Shown piece after piece: positions 27,055 to 36,169 of a DNA stretch of 64,000 nt (position 1 is the first letter of the stretch; every line of letters begins with the position of its first letter). A program made the translations under genes and the position numbers. The DNA is from Crocinitomicaceae bacterium. GTDB taxonomy: Bacteria > Bacteroidota > Bacteroidia > Flavobacteriales_D > Crocinitomicaceae. Below the pieces are notes generated by a model. That model worked only from the letters and a program-made list of their open reading frames with translations. It did no database searches and had not been told where the DNA came from. The stretch covers positions 1-64,000 of the forward strand of contig JAURMI010000010.1 in NCBI GenBank assembly GCA_030830785.1. The letters are read 5' to 3'.

Positions 27055-30000
27055 ATGAACAGTGCTTATTCACTTCTTATTGATCAAATAGATGCGTTTA
27101 TACGAAAGTATTATCTAAATCAAATTTTAAAGGGTGTAATCTTATTTAGTACATTCTTTTTACTGGCGTTTTTAGTTACTACTACACTTGCTTTTATTTG
27201 GTTATTTCCAATTTGGGTAAGAGCAATTTTATTTTTTGGTTTTATCGTTTTACAAAGCGCATTATTCATTCATTATATTGGTTTTCCTTTAAGCAAATTA
27301 TGGTCATTTGGTAAGCGAATTTCACATCTTCAAGCCGCAGAAATTATTGGTTCTTTTTTTCCTGATATCTCAGATAAACTCAAAAATACACTCCAATTAC
27401 ATAATGCTTTAAATACAAATGAAGGATCTATAGAATTACTTAAAGCAAGTATTGAACAAAGATCAAAAAAGCTTAGTGTAATATCTTTTTCAGATGTTAT
27501 TGAGTATAAAAATCAAAAAAATCGCTTAAAATTTCTATTACCTCTTTTAGTTGGAGTGATTGGTATCGGTTTTTGGATGCCACAAATATTCACACAAGGA
27601 TCTAAAAGAATTATTAATTACAGTACAGAATATAAAGCACCCAATCCGTATTTATTTTCTTTTATAAATTTTAAACAACGCATGGATGAAGGGGATATTC
27701 CAGAAATTAATGTACAAGTAAAACCAGCCCCAGGCTTTAATTCTTTACCAAAACAATTATATATAGTTTGTGATCAAGGAAAATTCCTTATGAAACAAAA
27801 GAAAAGGAATCTTTTTGTATTTGAGTTATCCCCTCTTCAAAAGAACACTTCGTTTTATATTACAACAAATGAATTTAATAGTGCAAACAAATGGATATAT
27901 GTTAATGCTAAATCTGTTTTAGGCACTTTAAAAGCCCACTGTTATTTTCCAAAATACTTAAATAAAACAGATTGTGTAATTGAAAATACAAACGACTTGA
28001 ATATTCCTGAAGGTACGGTTGTAAAATGGGAATTGGCTACAAAAAACACAAAAAAATTAACCGTTTTAGTAAATGACACAAGAATAAATTTAAATCCAAA
28101 GTATAGTCAGTTTAAAAGAGAATATAAATCGAGTGTCGATCAAAAAATAATTTTAACCAATTCCCAAACCAATAAAAATGATACTATAAGTTCTCAAATT
28201 AATGTAATTAAAGACGCATACCCACTAATAGAAATTCAAGAAGAAAAGGATTCAATTTTTGAAGCAAGAAGATATTTTACAGGACAGATTACTGATGATT
28301 ATGGTTTAAGTGAGTTAAAATTTTATTACACAATTGAACAAATTAATGGTCAAAAGAAAACACAGCAATTTAACGTTGACAAAGTATCTGGAACACAACA
28401 AAAATTTGATTTTGCGGTGGATTTTAGTCGTGAGCAACTCCATTTAAACGATGTTATAACCTATTACTTTGTGGTTTACGATAATGATGGTATAAACGGA
28501 CATAAAGCCACTAAAAGCTTGATAAGCACTTATGAGCTACCTGGTATTGAAGAATTAAACGACAAAAGAAAAGAGGAACAAACAGCGCAAATTAATGTCT
28601 TAGAAGATGTTTTTGATAAAATGCAACAATTCAACAAAGATGTTCAACAACTTAAAAAAGAAACGCTTCAATCTAAAACTTCCAATTGGAATAAAATAAA
28701 TAAAGCAGAACAATTGCAACAACAACAAGAGCAGTTACAACAACAAATACAAGAAAGTTTAGACCAACTCAAACAAAGCACTCATGAAAAAAATCAACTA
28801 TCACCTATAGATAAAGAATTACTCGAAAAACAGTCCTTATTAGAAGAATTACTTAAAGAAGTGATGGATGATGAGTTAAAATCTTTATTAGAACAACTCG
28901 AAGAACTACTTAAAGAACAAAACAAAGATGCGCTTAATGATAATCTAAATGATGTAGAACAATCTGTTGAAGACATGAGTAAGCAACTCGATAGAAGTTT
29001 AGAGTTATTAAAGAAAATGCAGGTCAATGAACGAATTGATGATTTAGAAAAAGAATTAAACGAGCTGGCTAAAGAACAAGAAGATTTAAACAATGAATTA
29101 GAAACACTTTCAAAAGATGAGTTGCTTAAAAAGCAAAAAGAACTCAATAATAAATTTGACGAAATAAAAAAAGAACTAAACGAGCTTCAAGAACTGAATA
29201 AAGCACTAATGCAACCACTAGATTTAGAAGGTTTAGATGATGTACAAGAGCAAATATCTGAGGATTTGAAAAACGCCCAACAAGAGATAGAGGATGGTAA
29301 AAACAAAAAAGCGGGTGAAAATCAAAAATCAGCAGCTTCTAAAATGAAATCTTTAGCTGCGCTGATGAACGCTAAGCAAAATCAGTCTAATAAAAAACAA
29401 GAAGAAGAAGACATGGAAAGTTTGAGGCTTATTTTGGAGGGTTTAATAAGTTTAAGTTTAGAACAAGAAAAAAATCAAAAACACTTTGTTAAAATAAACA
29501 CAAAGGATCCGGTTTATAGAAAATTAGGGAGGCAGCAACAGCGTATCATTGATGATACTAAAATAATCAAAGATAGTCTTTATGCCCTAGCAAAGCGCCA
29601 ACCCAAGATTTCCACTTTTATAGATACGGAACTTGCAAGTATTGATGCCCATCAAAAATTAGCTATTGAAGCCATTGATGATCATCAAAAGAAAGAGTTA
29701 GAAAAACACCAACAAAAAGCAATGACCTCATATAATAATCTTGCGTTATTACTCAACGAGGTGCTGCAGTCTATGCAACAACAAATGAACGCACAAATGC
29801 AAGGTAATGGGAGTTGTGAAAACCCAGGAAAAGGGCGGCCAAAATCTGGTCAATCTATGTCTTCTGGAGACATGAAAGAGCTGTTAAAAAAACAGCTCGA
29901 ACAAATGCAGAAGGGGGCCAATCCCGGTCAGAAAAACCCTGGAGATAAGCCCGGTACAAAACCCTCTGAACAAGGAAAACCAGGTCAAGGCTTGCCTGGT

Positions 30001-30420
30001 TTAGGAAGTAAGGAGCTTGCCCGCATGGCAGCCGAGCAATCAGCAATAAGACAACGCATCGAACAGTTAAAACAAGAGCTCAATAAGGATGGAAGCGGAC
30101 AAGGTAATCAGCTAAATCCCTTATTAAAAGAATTGGAACAACAACAAAAAGAGTTGTTAATGAAACGAATAAACCCACAAACCATCCAACGGCAAAAAGA
30201 GATTCTTACACGTCTTTTAGAAAGCGAAAAAGCCATGATGCAAAGGGGTTATGAAGAGCAGCGAGAATCAAATACAGCAAAAGACCCTCAAAAAGGTAAC
30301 CAAATTAGATTTGAGGCGTATAAAAAGTTGAAATGGAATGAAATTGAAAAGATAAAAGCAATTGACCCCGCTTTGCAACTATATTACAAGCAGCGATCAG
30401 ATAGCTATCTCAATCAATAA
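27055..30420 (+). CDS. DUF4175-family large coiled-coil membrane protein
   Basis: This 1121-residue protein has three N-terminal transmembrane segments (about 22-45, 50-75 and 157-175) and a beta-rich extracytoplasmic region (about 190-490). A long glutamine/glutamate/lysine-rich coiled coil runs from about 500 to 780. The C-terminal half is charged, with a glycine/proline-rich low-complexity linker (about 920-990). This is the layout of the DUF4175 proteins found throughout Bacteroidota; the role is unknown. It is first in a four-gene run with an RsbW-like ATPase, ybeY and mnmG that is conserved in the phylum. Its codons are more A+T-rich than those of most genes here, matching the adjoining spacer. 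Confidence 0.87.
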   Translation: MNSAYSLLIDQIDAFIRKYYLNQILKGVILFSTFFLLAFLVTTTLAFIWLFPIWVRAILFFGFIVLQSALFIHYIGFPLSKLWSFGKRISHLQAAEIIGSFFPDISDKLKNTLQLHNALNTNEGSIELLKASIEQRSKKLSVISFSDVIEYKNQKNRLKFLLPLLVGVIGIGFWMPQIFTQGSKRIINYSTEYKAPNPYLFSFINFKQRMDEGDIPEINVQVKPAPGFNSLPKQLYIVCDQGKFLMKQKKRNLFVFELSPLQKNTSFYITTNEFNSANKWIYVNAKSVLGTLKAHCYFPKYLNKTDCVIENTNDLNIPEGTVVKWELATKNTKKLTVLVNDTRINLNPKYSQFKREYKSSVDQKIILTNSQTNKNDTISSQINVIKDAYPLIEIQEEKDSIFEARRYFTGQITDDYGLSELKFYYTIEQINGQKKTQQFNVDKVSGTQQKFDFAVDFSREQLHLNDVITYYFVVYDNDGINGHKATKSLISTYELPGIEELNDKRKEEQTAQINVLEDVFDKMQQFNKDVQQLKKETLQSKTSNWNKINKAEQLQQQQEQLQQQIQESLDQLKQSTHEKNQLSPIDKELLEKQSLLEELLKEVMDDELKSLLEQLEELLKEQNKDALNDNLNDVEQSVEDMSKQLDRSLELLKKMQVNERIDDLEKELNELAKEQEDLNNELETLSKDELLKKQKELNNKFDEIKKELNELQELNKALMQPLDLEGLDDVQEQISEDLKNAQQEIEDGKNKKAGENQKSAASKMKSLAALMNAKQNQSNKKQEEEDMESLRLILEGLISLSLEQEKNQKHFVKINTKDPVYRKLGRQQQRIIDDTKIIKDSLYALAKRQPKISTFIDTELASIDAHQKLAIEAIDDHQKKELEKHQQKAMTSYNNLALLLNEVLQSMQQQMNAQMQGNGSCENPGKGRPKSGQSMSSGDMKELLKKQLEQMQKGANPGQKNPGDKPGTKPSEQGKPGQGLPGLGSKELARMAAEQSAIRQRIEQLKQELNKDGSGQGNQLNPLLKELEQQQKELLMKRINPQTIQRQKEILTRLLESEKAMMQRGYEEQRESNTAKDPQKGNQIRFEAYKKLKWNEIEKIKAIDPALQLYYKQRSDSYLNQ

Positions 30421-30438
30421 GTTTCGTATATTTTGAAT

Positions 30439-30852
30439 ATGAAAGAGGGTTTTAAAGTTGTTAAAGAACTTAGTTTAGAGTCTGATTATCAGTCACTTAT
30501 AGATGTAGAAAATTTAGTTGGTTCTGTATGTGATGATTTTGGAATTCAGACAGACGCTTTTGGAAATGTTTTAATTGCTGTTTCTGAAGCGGTAAATAAC
30601 GCCATTCAACACGGCAATAAGGAAAAGCAATCCGCCCGAGTTTACTTACAAGTTGGCACCTCCACAGACCGTTTTTATATTCAAGTAAAAGATGAAGGGC
30701 CTGGCTTTTCGCATCAAGACCTTCCCGATCCAACTGCGCCTGAGAACCTGTTAAAAGATAGCGGTAGAGGGGTTTATTTAATGAAAAATCTGGCAGATGA
30801 AGTGGAATTTTTGCAAGCTGGAAACACGGTAAATTTATATTTCCATAAATGA
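30439..30852 (+). CDS. RsbW-like ATP-binding protein (anti-sigma factor kinase fold)
   Basis: This 137-residue GHKL ATPase-domain protein resembles serine kinases that switch anti-sigma factors. The N box VSEAVNNAIQHGN (with the Mg-binding Asn), the G1 motif VKDEGPGF and the G2 motif GRGVYLMKNLADEV are intact, so ATP binding is expected. No anti-anti-sigma (STAS) or PP2C partner is encoded nearby, so its target is unknown. I choose the ATG at 30439 over a TTG two codons upstream. Its stop overlaps the ybeY ATG by four bases (ATGA), giving tight coupling. Confidence 0.9.
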   Translation: MKEGFKVVKELSLESDYQSLIDVENLVGSVCDDFGIQTDAFGNVLIAVSEAVNNAIQHGNKEKQSARVYLQVGTSTDRFYIQVKDEGPGFSHQDLPDPTAPENLLKDSGRGVYLMKNLADEVEFLQAGNTVNLYFHK

Positions 30853-31289
30853 TTTCAATTATTTGTATTGAACAAAGTTTACCCAAATTTTTTAGAAAGA
30901 ACAATTTAAAAAAGTTTTCGAGTGCAATTGTAAAAGAAGAATTAAAGGAGCTCGGTGACCTTAGTTTTGTCTTTGCAAGCGACAATTATTTACTAGATTT
31001 AAATAAGCAGTTTTTAGAGCACGATTATTATACCGATGTAATCACTTTTGATTACTCTATCAAAGGCACTATAAGTGGAGACGTTGTTATTTCTTTAGAT
31101 AGAGTTAAGGACAATGCAGACCGACTCGGAGCACCCTTAAAACAAGAGCTGCATCGCGTTTGTTTTCATGGTTTATTGCATCTTTGTGGATATAAAGATA
31201 AAAGCCAAAAAGACATTAAAACAATGCGGGCTAAAGAAGATTATTATTTAAATAAATTTGTTTCACGTGAAACAAACGAGGATAACTAA
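30849..31289 (+). CDS. ybeY: Endoribonuclease YbeY
   Basis: This 146-residue metal-dependent endoribonuclease acts in 16S rRNA 3'-end maturation and ribosome quality control. The metal motif is [11 protein letters not shown]. The first two histidines of the H-x3-H-x5-H signature are present, but the third position is Asp; I recall this form from other Bacteroidota, and Asp can still bind zinc. The C-terminal codons contain a complete parS site (31259-31274) whose sequence fixes residues VSRET. It overlaps the upstream ATPase by four bases and is followed 29 bases later by mnmG. Confidence 0.93.
   Translation: MISIICIEQSLPKFFRKNNLKKFSSAIVKEELKELGDLSFVFASDNYLLDLNKQFLEHDYYTDVITFDYSIKGTISGDVVISLDRVKDNADRLGAPLKQELHRVCFHGLLHLCGYKDKSQKDIKTMRAKEDYYLNKFVSRETNEDN
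31259..31274. promoter_or_regulatory. parS centromere site 1 (perfect palindrome)
   Basis: TGTTTCACGTGAAACA matches the bacterial parS consensus at every position, and the palindrome extends two more bases each side (31257-31276). ParB binds such sites and spreads along the DNA for chromosome segregation. It lies inside the 3' end of ybeY. parA and parB themselves are not in the window. Confidence 0.88.
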
Positions 31290-31293
31290 CACT

Positions 31294-31309
31294 TGTTTCA
31301 CGTGGAACA
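31294..31309. promoter_or_regulatory. parS centromere site 2
   Basis: TGTTTCACGTGGAACA is the reverse complement of TGTTCCACGTGAAACA, the classical Bacillus subtilis parS. It starts 35 bases after the start of site 1, in the ybeY-mnmG gap, 10 bases before the mnmG ATG. Bound ParB could also affect mnmG expression. Confidence 0.88.
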
Positions 31310-31318
31310 CACCATAAA

Positions 31319-33190
31319 ATGTTAGCACATTACGATGTAATAGTTGTTGGGGCTGGCCACGCGGGATGTGAGGCAGCAAATGCCGCAGCCAAAATGGGCA
31401 GCAAGGTTTTGTTGGTAACAATGAACATGAACACCATCGCCCAAATGAGCTGCAATCCGGCAATGGGTGGTGTGGCAAAAGGTCAAATAATTCGTGAAAT
31501 TGATGCGCTTGGTGGCGGCTCGGGAATTGTAAGCGACAAGAGTGCAATACAATTTAGAATGCTCAATAGATCAAAAGGGCCAGCAATGTGGTCTCCACGA
31601 ACACAGAATGACCGCGCTCTGTTCTCCATGGAGTGGCGCTATTTATTAGAGCAAAATCCAAACGTGGATTTCTGGCAAGACATGTGTGTGGGAGTTATAG
31701 TTGAAAAAAACAAAGTAATAGGTGTACAACTCGCCATGGGAACCAAAGTGTTTGGCTCAAGTGTTGTATTAACAAACGGAACTTTTTTAAACGGACTTAT
31801 TCATTTAGGGGAAAAACAGTTTGGCGGTGGAAGGGCAGGAGAAAAAGCGGCCACAGGATTAACCGAAAGCTTAGTTATGTTGGGTTTTGAATCTGGGCGA
31901 ATGAAAACAGGAACCCCGCCAAGGGTTGACGGTAGAAGTCTAGATTATTCAAAGATGGAGGAACAACACGGTGATGAAAACCCATCGAAATTCAGTTTTT
32001 CTAATACACAACCATTACAAAAACAACTTTCTTGCCACATCACATATACCAATGAGCGCACACACGATTTGTTGCGCACTGGTTTTGATAGGTCTCCAAT
32101 GTTCAATGGAGCTATAAAGAGTAGCGGCCCAAGATATTGTCCAAGCATTGAGGATAAAATTTCTCGTTTTGTGGATCGTGAGCGACACCAAATCTTTGTT
32201 GAGCCCGAAGGGTGGAATACCGTTGAAATTTATGTAAATGGGTTCAGCACCTCTCTTCCTGAAGAAGTGCAATTTGATGCATTAAAAAGTATTATTGGCT
32301 TTGAAAACGCTAAAATGTTTCGGCCAGGATACGCCATAGAGTATGATTATTTTCCCCCAACACAACTTAAACACACCCTTGAAACAAAACCAATAGAAAA
32401 CTTGTTTTTTGCAGGACAAATAAACGGAACCACCGGATACGAGGAGGCGGCAAGCCAGGGTTTAATGGCGGGAATTAATGCGCATTTAAAAACACATGAA
32501 AAAGAACCCTTTGTTTTATCGCGAAGCGAAGCATACATAGGTGTGTTGATAGATGATTTAATAACTAAAGGGACTAACGAGCCTTACAGAATGTTTACTA
32601 GCCGTGCCGAATTTAGAATTCTTTTACGTCAAGACAATGCGGACGAAAGACTTTCTTATTTAGGGCATAGACTTGGTTTAGTTAGTGATGAGCTAATGCA
32701 GAAAGTTATAAATAAACAAAGTTTAACAAATGAATTAATACAAGCTTTACGTCAAATAGGTGTTAGCCCCAATGAGGCAAACCCAATTTTAGTAAATAAA
32801 AATTCCTCTCCAATAAATCAACAAATCAAAGCAAGTTCTATTTTAACCAGACCACACATAACACTTGAAGACATAAAACAAATGAGTGATCAGGTGGTAA
32901 ATTGTGTTGAGAAAATTGAGAAAACGGACCCGTTAGCAGTAGAGCAGGCCGAAATTCTTTTAAAATATGAGGGATACATAGAAAGAGAACAGGAACAGGC
33001 AGAAAAACACCATCGATTAGAGTCTTTGTTGTTACCGGCTAAATTAGATTATAAAAAAATTAAAAACCTTAGTATTGAGGCTAAAGAAAAGCTGAATCAA
33101 ATTCAACCCAAAACACTTGGGCAGGCAGCACGGGTTTCCGGCGTTTCACCAAGTGATATTTCAGTGCTTTTAGTTCATTTAGGACGGTAA
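31319..33190 (+). CDS. mnmG: tRNA uridine-5-carboxymethylaminomethyl modification enzyme MnmG (GidA)
   Basis: This 623-residue FAD enzyme works with MnmE to put the cmnm5 group on the wobble uridine of several tRNAs. The dinucleotide fold [10 protein letters not shown] (GxGxxG at 11-16) starts the protein. The family segments [37 protein letters not shown] and [19 protein letters not shown] are present, and the C-terminal helical MnmE-binding domain (about 545-623) is complete. In many bacteria this gene sits beside the replication origin, and here two parS sites lie directly upstream. mnmE is not in the window. Confidence 0.97.
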   Translation: MLAHYDVIVVGAGHAGCEAANAAAKMGSKVLLVTMNMNTIAQMSCNPAMGGVAKGQIIREIDALGGGSGIVSDKSAIQFRMLNRSKGPAMWSPRTQNDRALFSMEWRYLLEQNPNVDFWQDMCVGVIVEKNKVIGVQLAMGTKVFGSSVVLTNGTFLNGLIHLGEKQFGGGRAGEKAATGLTESLVMLGFESGRMKTGTPPRVDGRSLDYSKMEEQHGDENPSKFSFSNTQPLQKQLSCHITYTNERTHDLLRTGFDRSPMFNGAIKSSGPRYCPSIEDKISRFVDRERHQIFVEPEGWNTVEIYVNGFSTSLPEEVQFDALKSIIGFENAKMFRPGYAIEYDYFPPTQLKHTLETKPIENLFFAGQINGTTGYEEAASQGLMAGINAHLKTHEKEPFVLSRSEAYIGVLIDDLITKGTNEPYRMFTSRAEFRILLRQDNADERLSYLGHRLGLVSDELMQKVINKQSLTNELIQALRQIGVSPNEANPILVNKNSSPINQQIKASSILTRPHITLEDIKQMSDQVVNCVEKIEKTDPLAVEQAEILLKYEGYIEREQEQAEKHHRLESLLLPAKLDYKKIKNLSIEAKEKLNQIQPKTLGQAARVSGVSPSDISVLLVHLGR

Positions 33191-33334
33191 TATCGATTTT
33201 AAAGACCCCTAAGAGCGTTTTTAAGCGCCCAACACCCAATCACAAACAACACAAAGAGATGTGCGCTTAAAAAAGACTAAAAAACAGGGTTTTTTATTCT
33301 TTTTTTGACTTTTCAAATTTTGTAAATTTATAGC

Positions 33335-34285
33335 ATGCAGAATCGCTTGGTTATTTTTCTCGATAGTGTACATCCAATTTTAGAGGAAAGGCTCACACAA
33401 AGCGGCTTGGTTTGTTTGAAAGACTATGATTCCTCTTTGGATGATCTTGACAAGAAACTTTCAAATGCCTATGGTATTGTAATAAGGTCTCGTTTTACAA
33501 TTAATTTAGACTTTTTAAAGCGCTGCCCCAATCTTAGATTTATTGCAAGGTCCGGCTCCGGGCTTGAAAATATTGACACTATTGTTTGCGAACAACGGGG
33601 TATTAAAATTTACAACTCACCGGAGGGAAATAGAAACGCCGTGGCCGAACACGCGCTATCAATGCTTTTGAATTTGATGAATAATATAAATAAAGCCGAC
33701 AGAGAAATTCGGGGTGGGGTGTGGAACAGAGAAAGTAATAGGGGTGAAGAATTAGATGGAAAAACAGTAGGAATAATTGGCTATGGCAACAACGGCTCAG
33801 CCTTTGCAAAAAAACTTAGAGGATTTGAAATAAAGTTACTTGCTTATGACAAGTATAAAACAGGTTTTGGAGATCATTTTGTTCAAGAATGTACTTTAGA
33901 AGCCATCCAACAACAAGCCGATGTTTTAAGTTTTCACATTCCTCAAAACGAAGAGACACAGTACTTTTTTAATCAAGACTTTTTAGAAAAGATGCAAAAA
34001 CCCTTTTACTTATTGAATCTCTCTCGTGGCAAAGTGGTTCAAACTCATGCCGTAGTAAAAGGCTTGGAAACAAAAAAAATTAAAGGGGCCGGGCTAGATG
34101 TTTTGGAATATGAACAAAAAAGTTTTGAAGCCTTTTTTAATCAAGCCCTTCCAGATACCTTAACATTTTTATTGGGCCAACAAAATGTTTGTCTAACCCC
34201 ACATGTGGGTGGTTGGACGACTGAAAGTTACGAGCAATTAAGCAGTGTTTTGGCAGATAAAATTTTATCTGATTATTTGGATTAA
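33335..34285 (+). CDS. D-isomer-specific 2-hydroxyacid dehydrogenase (phosphoglycerate dehydrogenase-like)
   Basis: This 316-residue NAD(P)-dependent enzyme of the SerA/formate-dehydrogenase superfamily has a Rossmann fold motif GIIGYGNNGSAFA near 146-158. The catalytic Arg is about residue 231 (NLSRGKV) and the catalytic His about 290 (LTPHVGG). The substrate-side motif RSRFTINLDFL...ARSGSGLENID is present. It lacks the C-terminal ACT regulatory domain of long SerA, so it could be a short-form phosphoglycerate dehydrogenase or another 2-hydroxyacid enzyme; no serC or serB is adjacent to decide. A TTG (33305) and TAAATTTA (33323) lie upstream as an imperfect promoter. It ends overlapping the convergent S4 gene by 4 bases. 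Confidence 0.88.
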   Translation: MQNRLVIFLDSVHPILEERLTQSGLVCLKDYDSSLDDLDKKLSNAYGIVIRSRFTINLDFLKRCPNLRFIARSGSGLENIDTIVCEQRGIKIYNSPEGNRNAVAEHALSMLLNLMNNINKADREIRGGVWNRESNRGEELDGKTVGIIGYGNNGSAFAKKLRGFEIKLLAYDKYKTGFGDHFVQECTLEAIQQQADVLSFHIPQNEETQYFFNQDFLEKMQKPFYLLNLSRGKVVQTHAVVKGLETKKIKGAGLDVLEYEQKSFEAFFNQALPDTLTFLLGQQNVCLTPHVGGWTTESYEQLSSVLADKILSDYLD

Positions 34286-34662
34286 TCCTCACCCCAATTA
34301 TCCATGAATCGATCCAAATTTCTTCGGTCTTTTTTGGATGGTTTTCCATCTGTTTGATGGTAGGCTTTTTGGGCGCTTTGGTATTGTCTGAGTTTTTCTA
34401 CCTCTTCTTCTGGAGTAATATCCAAGATGTAATCTTTTACTAATGTGGCGCCAACACGCCTTTCTAGCAAAGCCAAGATTTTGTATTGGAATTTTGCATT
34501 GTGACGAACAATGGTGATGATTTGTTCTGTTTTAATTTCACGAGCTGGTTTTATATTTTCACCATTTAACAACACATGACCCTTAACCACCATTTGTGTT
34601 GCAGCAGAGCGTGTTTTACTCAATCTAACTGACCACAGAAATTTATCCAATCGGATTTTCAT
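34282..34662 (-). CDS. S4-domain RNA-binding protein, Hsp15 (HslR)-like
   Basis: This 126-residue protein has an N-terminal S4 domain (about 1-60; MKIRLDKFLWSVRLSKTRSAA then GHVLLNGENIKPAREIK) and a charged C-terminal tail rich in Lys and Arg. Hsp15 recognises stalled 50S subunits carrying peptidyl-tRNA and helps recycle them. I place the start at the ATG at 34662, which begins directly with the S4 motif; a longer frame would add an unconserved leader inside the neighbouring gene. It overlaps the upstream YjbR-like gene by 20 bases. Confidence 0.88.
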   Translation of the reverse strand: MKIRLDKFLWSVRLSKTRSAATQMVVKGHVLLNGENIKPAREIKTEQIITIVRHNAKFQYKILALLERRVGATLVKDYILDITPEEEVEKLRQYQSAQKAYHQTDGKPSKKDRRNLDRFMDNWGED

Positions 34663-34996
34663 CTCGAATTTTTTTTGGTAGGCCAGCATAAACCAATTGA
34701 TACGAATGGTCAATTAGCTCTTTAATCAAAATGTTATTGACACCTGAATGAAGAGAAACTGTATTCCAGTGTTTGTGATTCATGTGAAAGCCGGGTTTTA
34801 TACCACGATGCGATTCGCGCAGTATAAGCGCCCTTTCAGGGTCACATTTCAAATTTAATCCGCTGGGATTTTCTACATCAATTAGGGCAAACATTTTGCC
34901 AAAAACCTTGAAAACCAGAGTTTTATCATCAAAAGGAAAGTGTTCTGTAACCCCAGGCTTATTAACGCAAAAGAGATAAATCTCCTCTAGGCTCAT
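34643..34996 (-). CDS. MmcQ/YjbR family protein
   Basis: This 117-residue protein of the MmcQ/YjbR (CyaY-like fold) family carries the typical pattern: KPGVTEHFPFDDKTLVFKV near 12-30, the MFALIDVE strand, and a C-terminal region with HMNHKHWNTVSL and LIDHSYQLVYAGL. Members are often called DNA-binding, but their role is not settled. It sits 3 bases after the desaturase stop and overlaps the S4 gene by 20 bases, so desaturase, YjbR and S4 genes are probably one transcript. Confidence 0.88.
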   Translation of the reverse strand: MSLEEIYLFCVNKPGVTEHFPFDDKTLVFKVFGKMFALIDVENPSGLNLKCDPERALILRESHRGIKPGFHMNHKHWNTVSLHSGVNNILIKELIDHSYQLVYAGLPKKIRDENPIG

Positions 34997-34999
34997 TGC

Positions 35000-36103
35000 T
35001 TATGCAATAGCAGGATTATACTTGCCGAGCGCCTTTAGCATTTTAGTATGCTCACCCAAGGCCTTTATAAAGGTTTTATATGAATGGTAAGGAAGCATAT
35101 ATTCTTTAGCGGTTTGCTCGACAATTTTAGAAATCTTTTTATAATGAATATGACAAATTGAGGGAAACAGGTGGTGTTCAACTTGAAAATTTAAGCCCCC
35201 AACGAACCAAGAAAAAAGTTTGGATTTTGGAGCAAAATTCGCTGTGTTGTAAAGTTGACTAACAGCCCAGTCGGCCTCGACAACCCCCGAATCGTTTGGA
35301 ACCGGATAGGTTGAAACAGGAACAACGTGTGCAGGCTGAAAAATAACGGCAAGCACCAAACCACAAATAAATTGCATTATTAAAAAGCCAACAATACTTA
35401 TTTGCCATACGCTACCACCAAAATATAAAGGACAAAAAAGAAATAAAAAGGTGTAAAATAACTTGAGCAATATAATCCTAAACAAGTGTTGTTTGAAAGA
35501 AATCCCCAAAGCGCCAATAAGCCCCTTTTTCTTGTAGCGAAAAGCCTGCTGATAATCTTTACTTATAAACCAAAACAAGGTCATTAGCCCATAAAAAAAC
35601 CAGGCATATAGGTGTTGGAATTTATGAATTGACCTGTATTTGGAGTGTGGAGAAAAGCGCAAGACCGGCAGGGGTGGATCAATGTCTTCGTCGTGATCAG
35701 CAACATTTGTAAAAGTGTGGTGCAACACATTGTGTTGAACACGCCAATTTCTTGCGCTTCCACCAAGAAGAATGATAACATTACCGATTAAGGTGTTTAC
35801 CCATTGTTTTCGAGAATATGCGCCGTGGTTTGCATCGTGCATTATGGACAATCCAACTCCCGCCATTCCAAAACCCATGATCGCCCAAAGACTTAAATAA
35901 AAATAAGTTGGTAAATCTGTTAAATACAAAAAAGCGTATGGCGTCAAAAACAAACACATCAACACAATGGTTTTGATCACCATTGCCACATTCGCAGTTT
36001 TAGCAATATCATTTTCTTTAAAATATGCGTTTACCCGAGACTTAAGTGTTTTATAAAATTCTGTGTTATGATCTTTGGAAAACTGAATTGAGGAATAATT
36101 CAT
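35000..36103 (-). CDS. Membrane fatty-acid (acyl-CoA/acyl-lipid) desaturase
   Basis: This 367-residue integral-membrane di-iron desaturase introduces a double bond in acyl chains, affecting membrane fluidity. Three histidine boxes are present: HDANHG (about 88-93), HNVLHH (about 122-127) and QVEHH (about 308-312). The QxxHH form of the third box is typical of front-end or linoleoyl-type desaturases. Four hydrophobic segments flank the boxes. There is no fused cytochrome b5 domain, so electrons must come from a separate carrier. It follows the MsbA-like gene by 66 bases on the same strand and leads into the YjbR and S4 genes. Confidence 0.92.
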   Translation of the reverse strand: MNYSSIQFSKDHNTEFYKTLKSRVNAYFKENDIAKTANVAMVIKTIVLMCLFLTPYAFLYLTDLPTYFYLSLWAIMGFGMAGVGLSIMHDANHGAYSRKQWVNTLIGNVIILLGGSARNWRVQHNVLHHTFTNVADHDEDIDPPLPVLRFSPHSKYRSIHKFQHLYAWFFYGLMTLFWFISKDYQQAFRYKKKGLIGALGISFKQHLFRIILLKLFYTFLFLFCPLYFGGSVWQISIVGFLIMQFICGLVLAVIFQPAHVVPVSTYPVPNDSGVVEADWAVSQLYNTANFAPKSKLFSWFVGGLNFQVEHHLFPSICHIHYKKISKIVEQTAKEYMLPYHSYKTFIKALGEHTKMLKALGKYNPAIA

Positions 36104-36169
36104 TTTGGGATTTTAAGTTGTAAAGGTAAGCAATATAAACACGCTTCCTCGTAAAAAAGCACAATATGA

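Noticed and set aside
28794-29147. Serine-rich 117-codon frame antisense to the DUF4175 coiled coil
   Set aside because: Low-complexity shadow of the Gln/Glu/Lys-rich coiled-coil codons.
30497-30985. 162-codon frame antisense to the RsbW-like and ybeY genes
   Set aside because: The plus-strand genes have clear motifs in this stretch; the antisense product has no recognisable features.
31185-31193. TGTGGATAT, one mismatch from a DnaA box, near the parS pair
   Set aside because: It lies in conserved ybeY codons (CGYKD) and has a mismatch in the consensus; explained by coding.
33195-33305. Hairpins in the gap after mnmG (GCG...CGC and AAAAAAC...GTTTTTT) as terminator
   Set aside because: Short or A/T-only stems; not strong enough to call although termination near here is expected.
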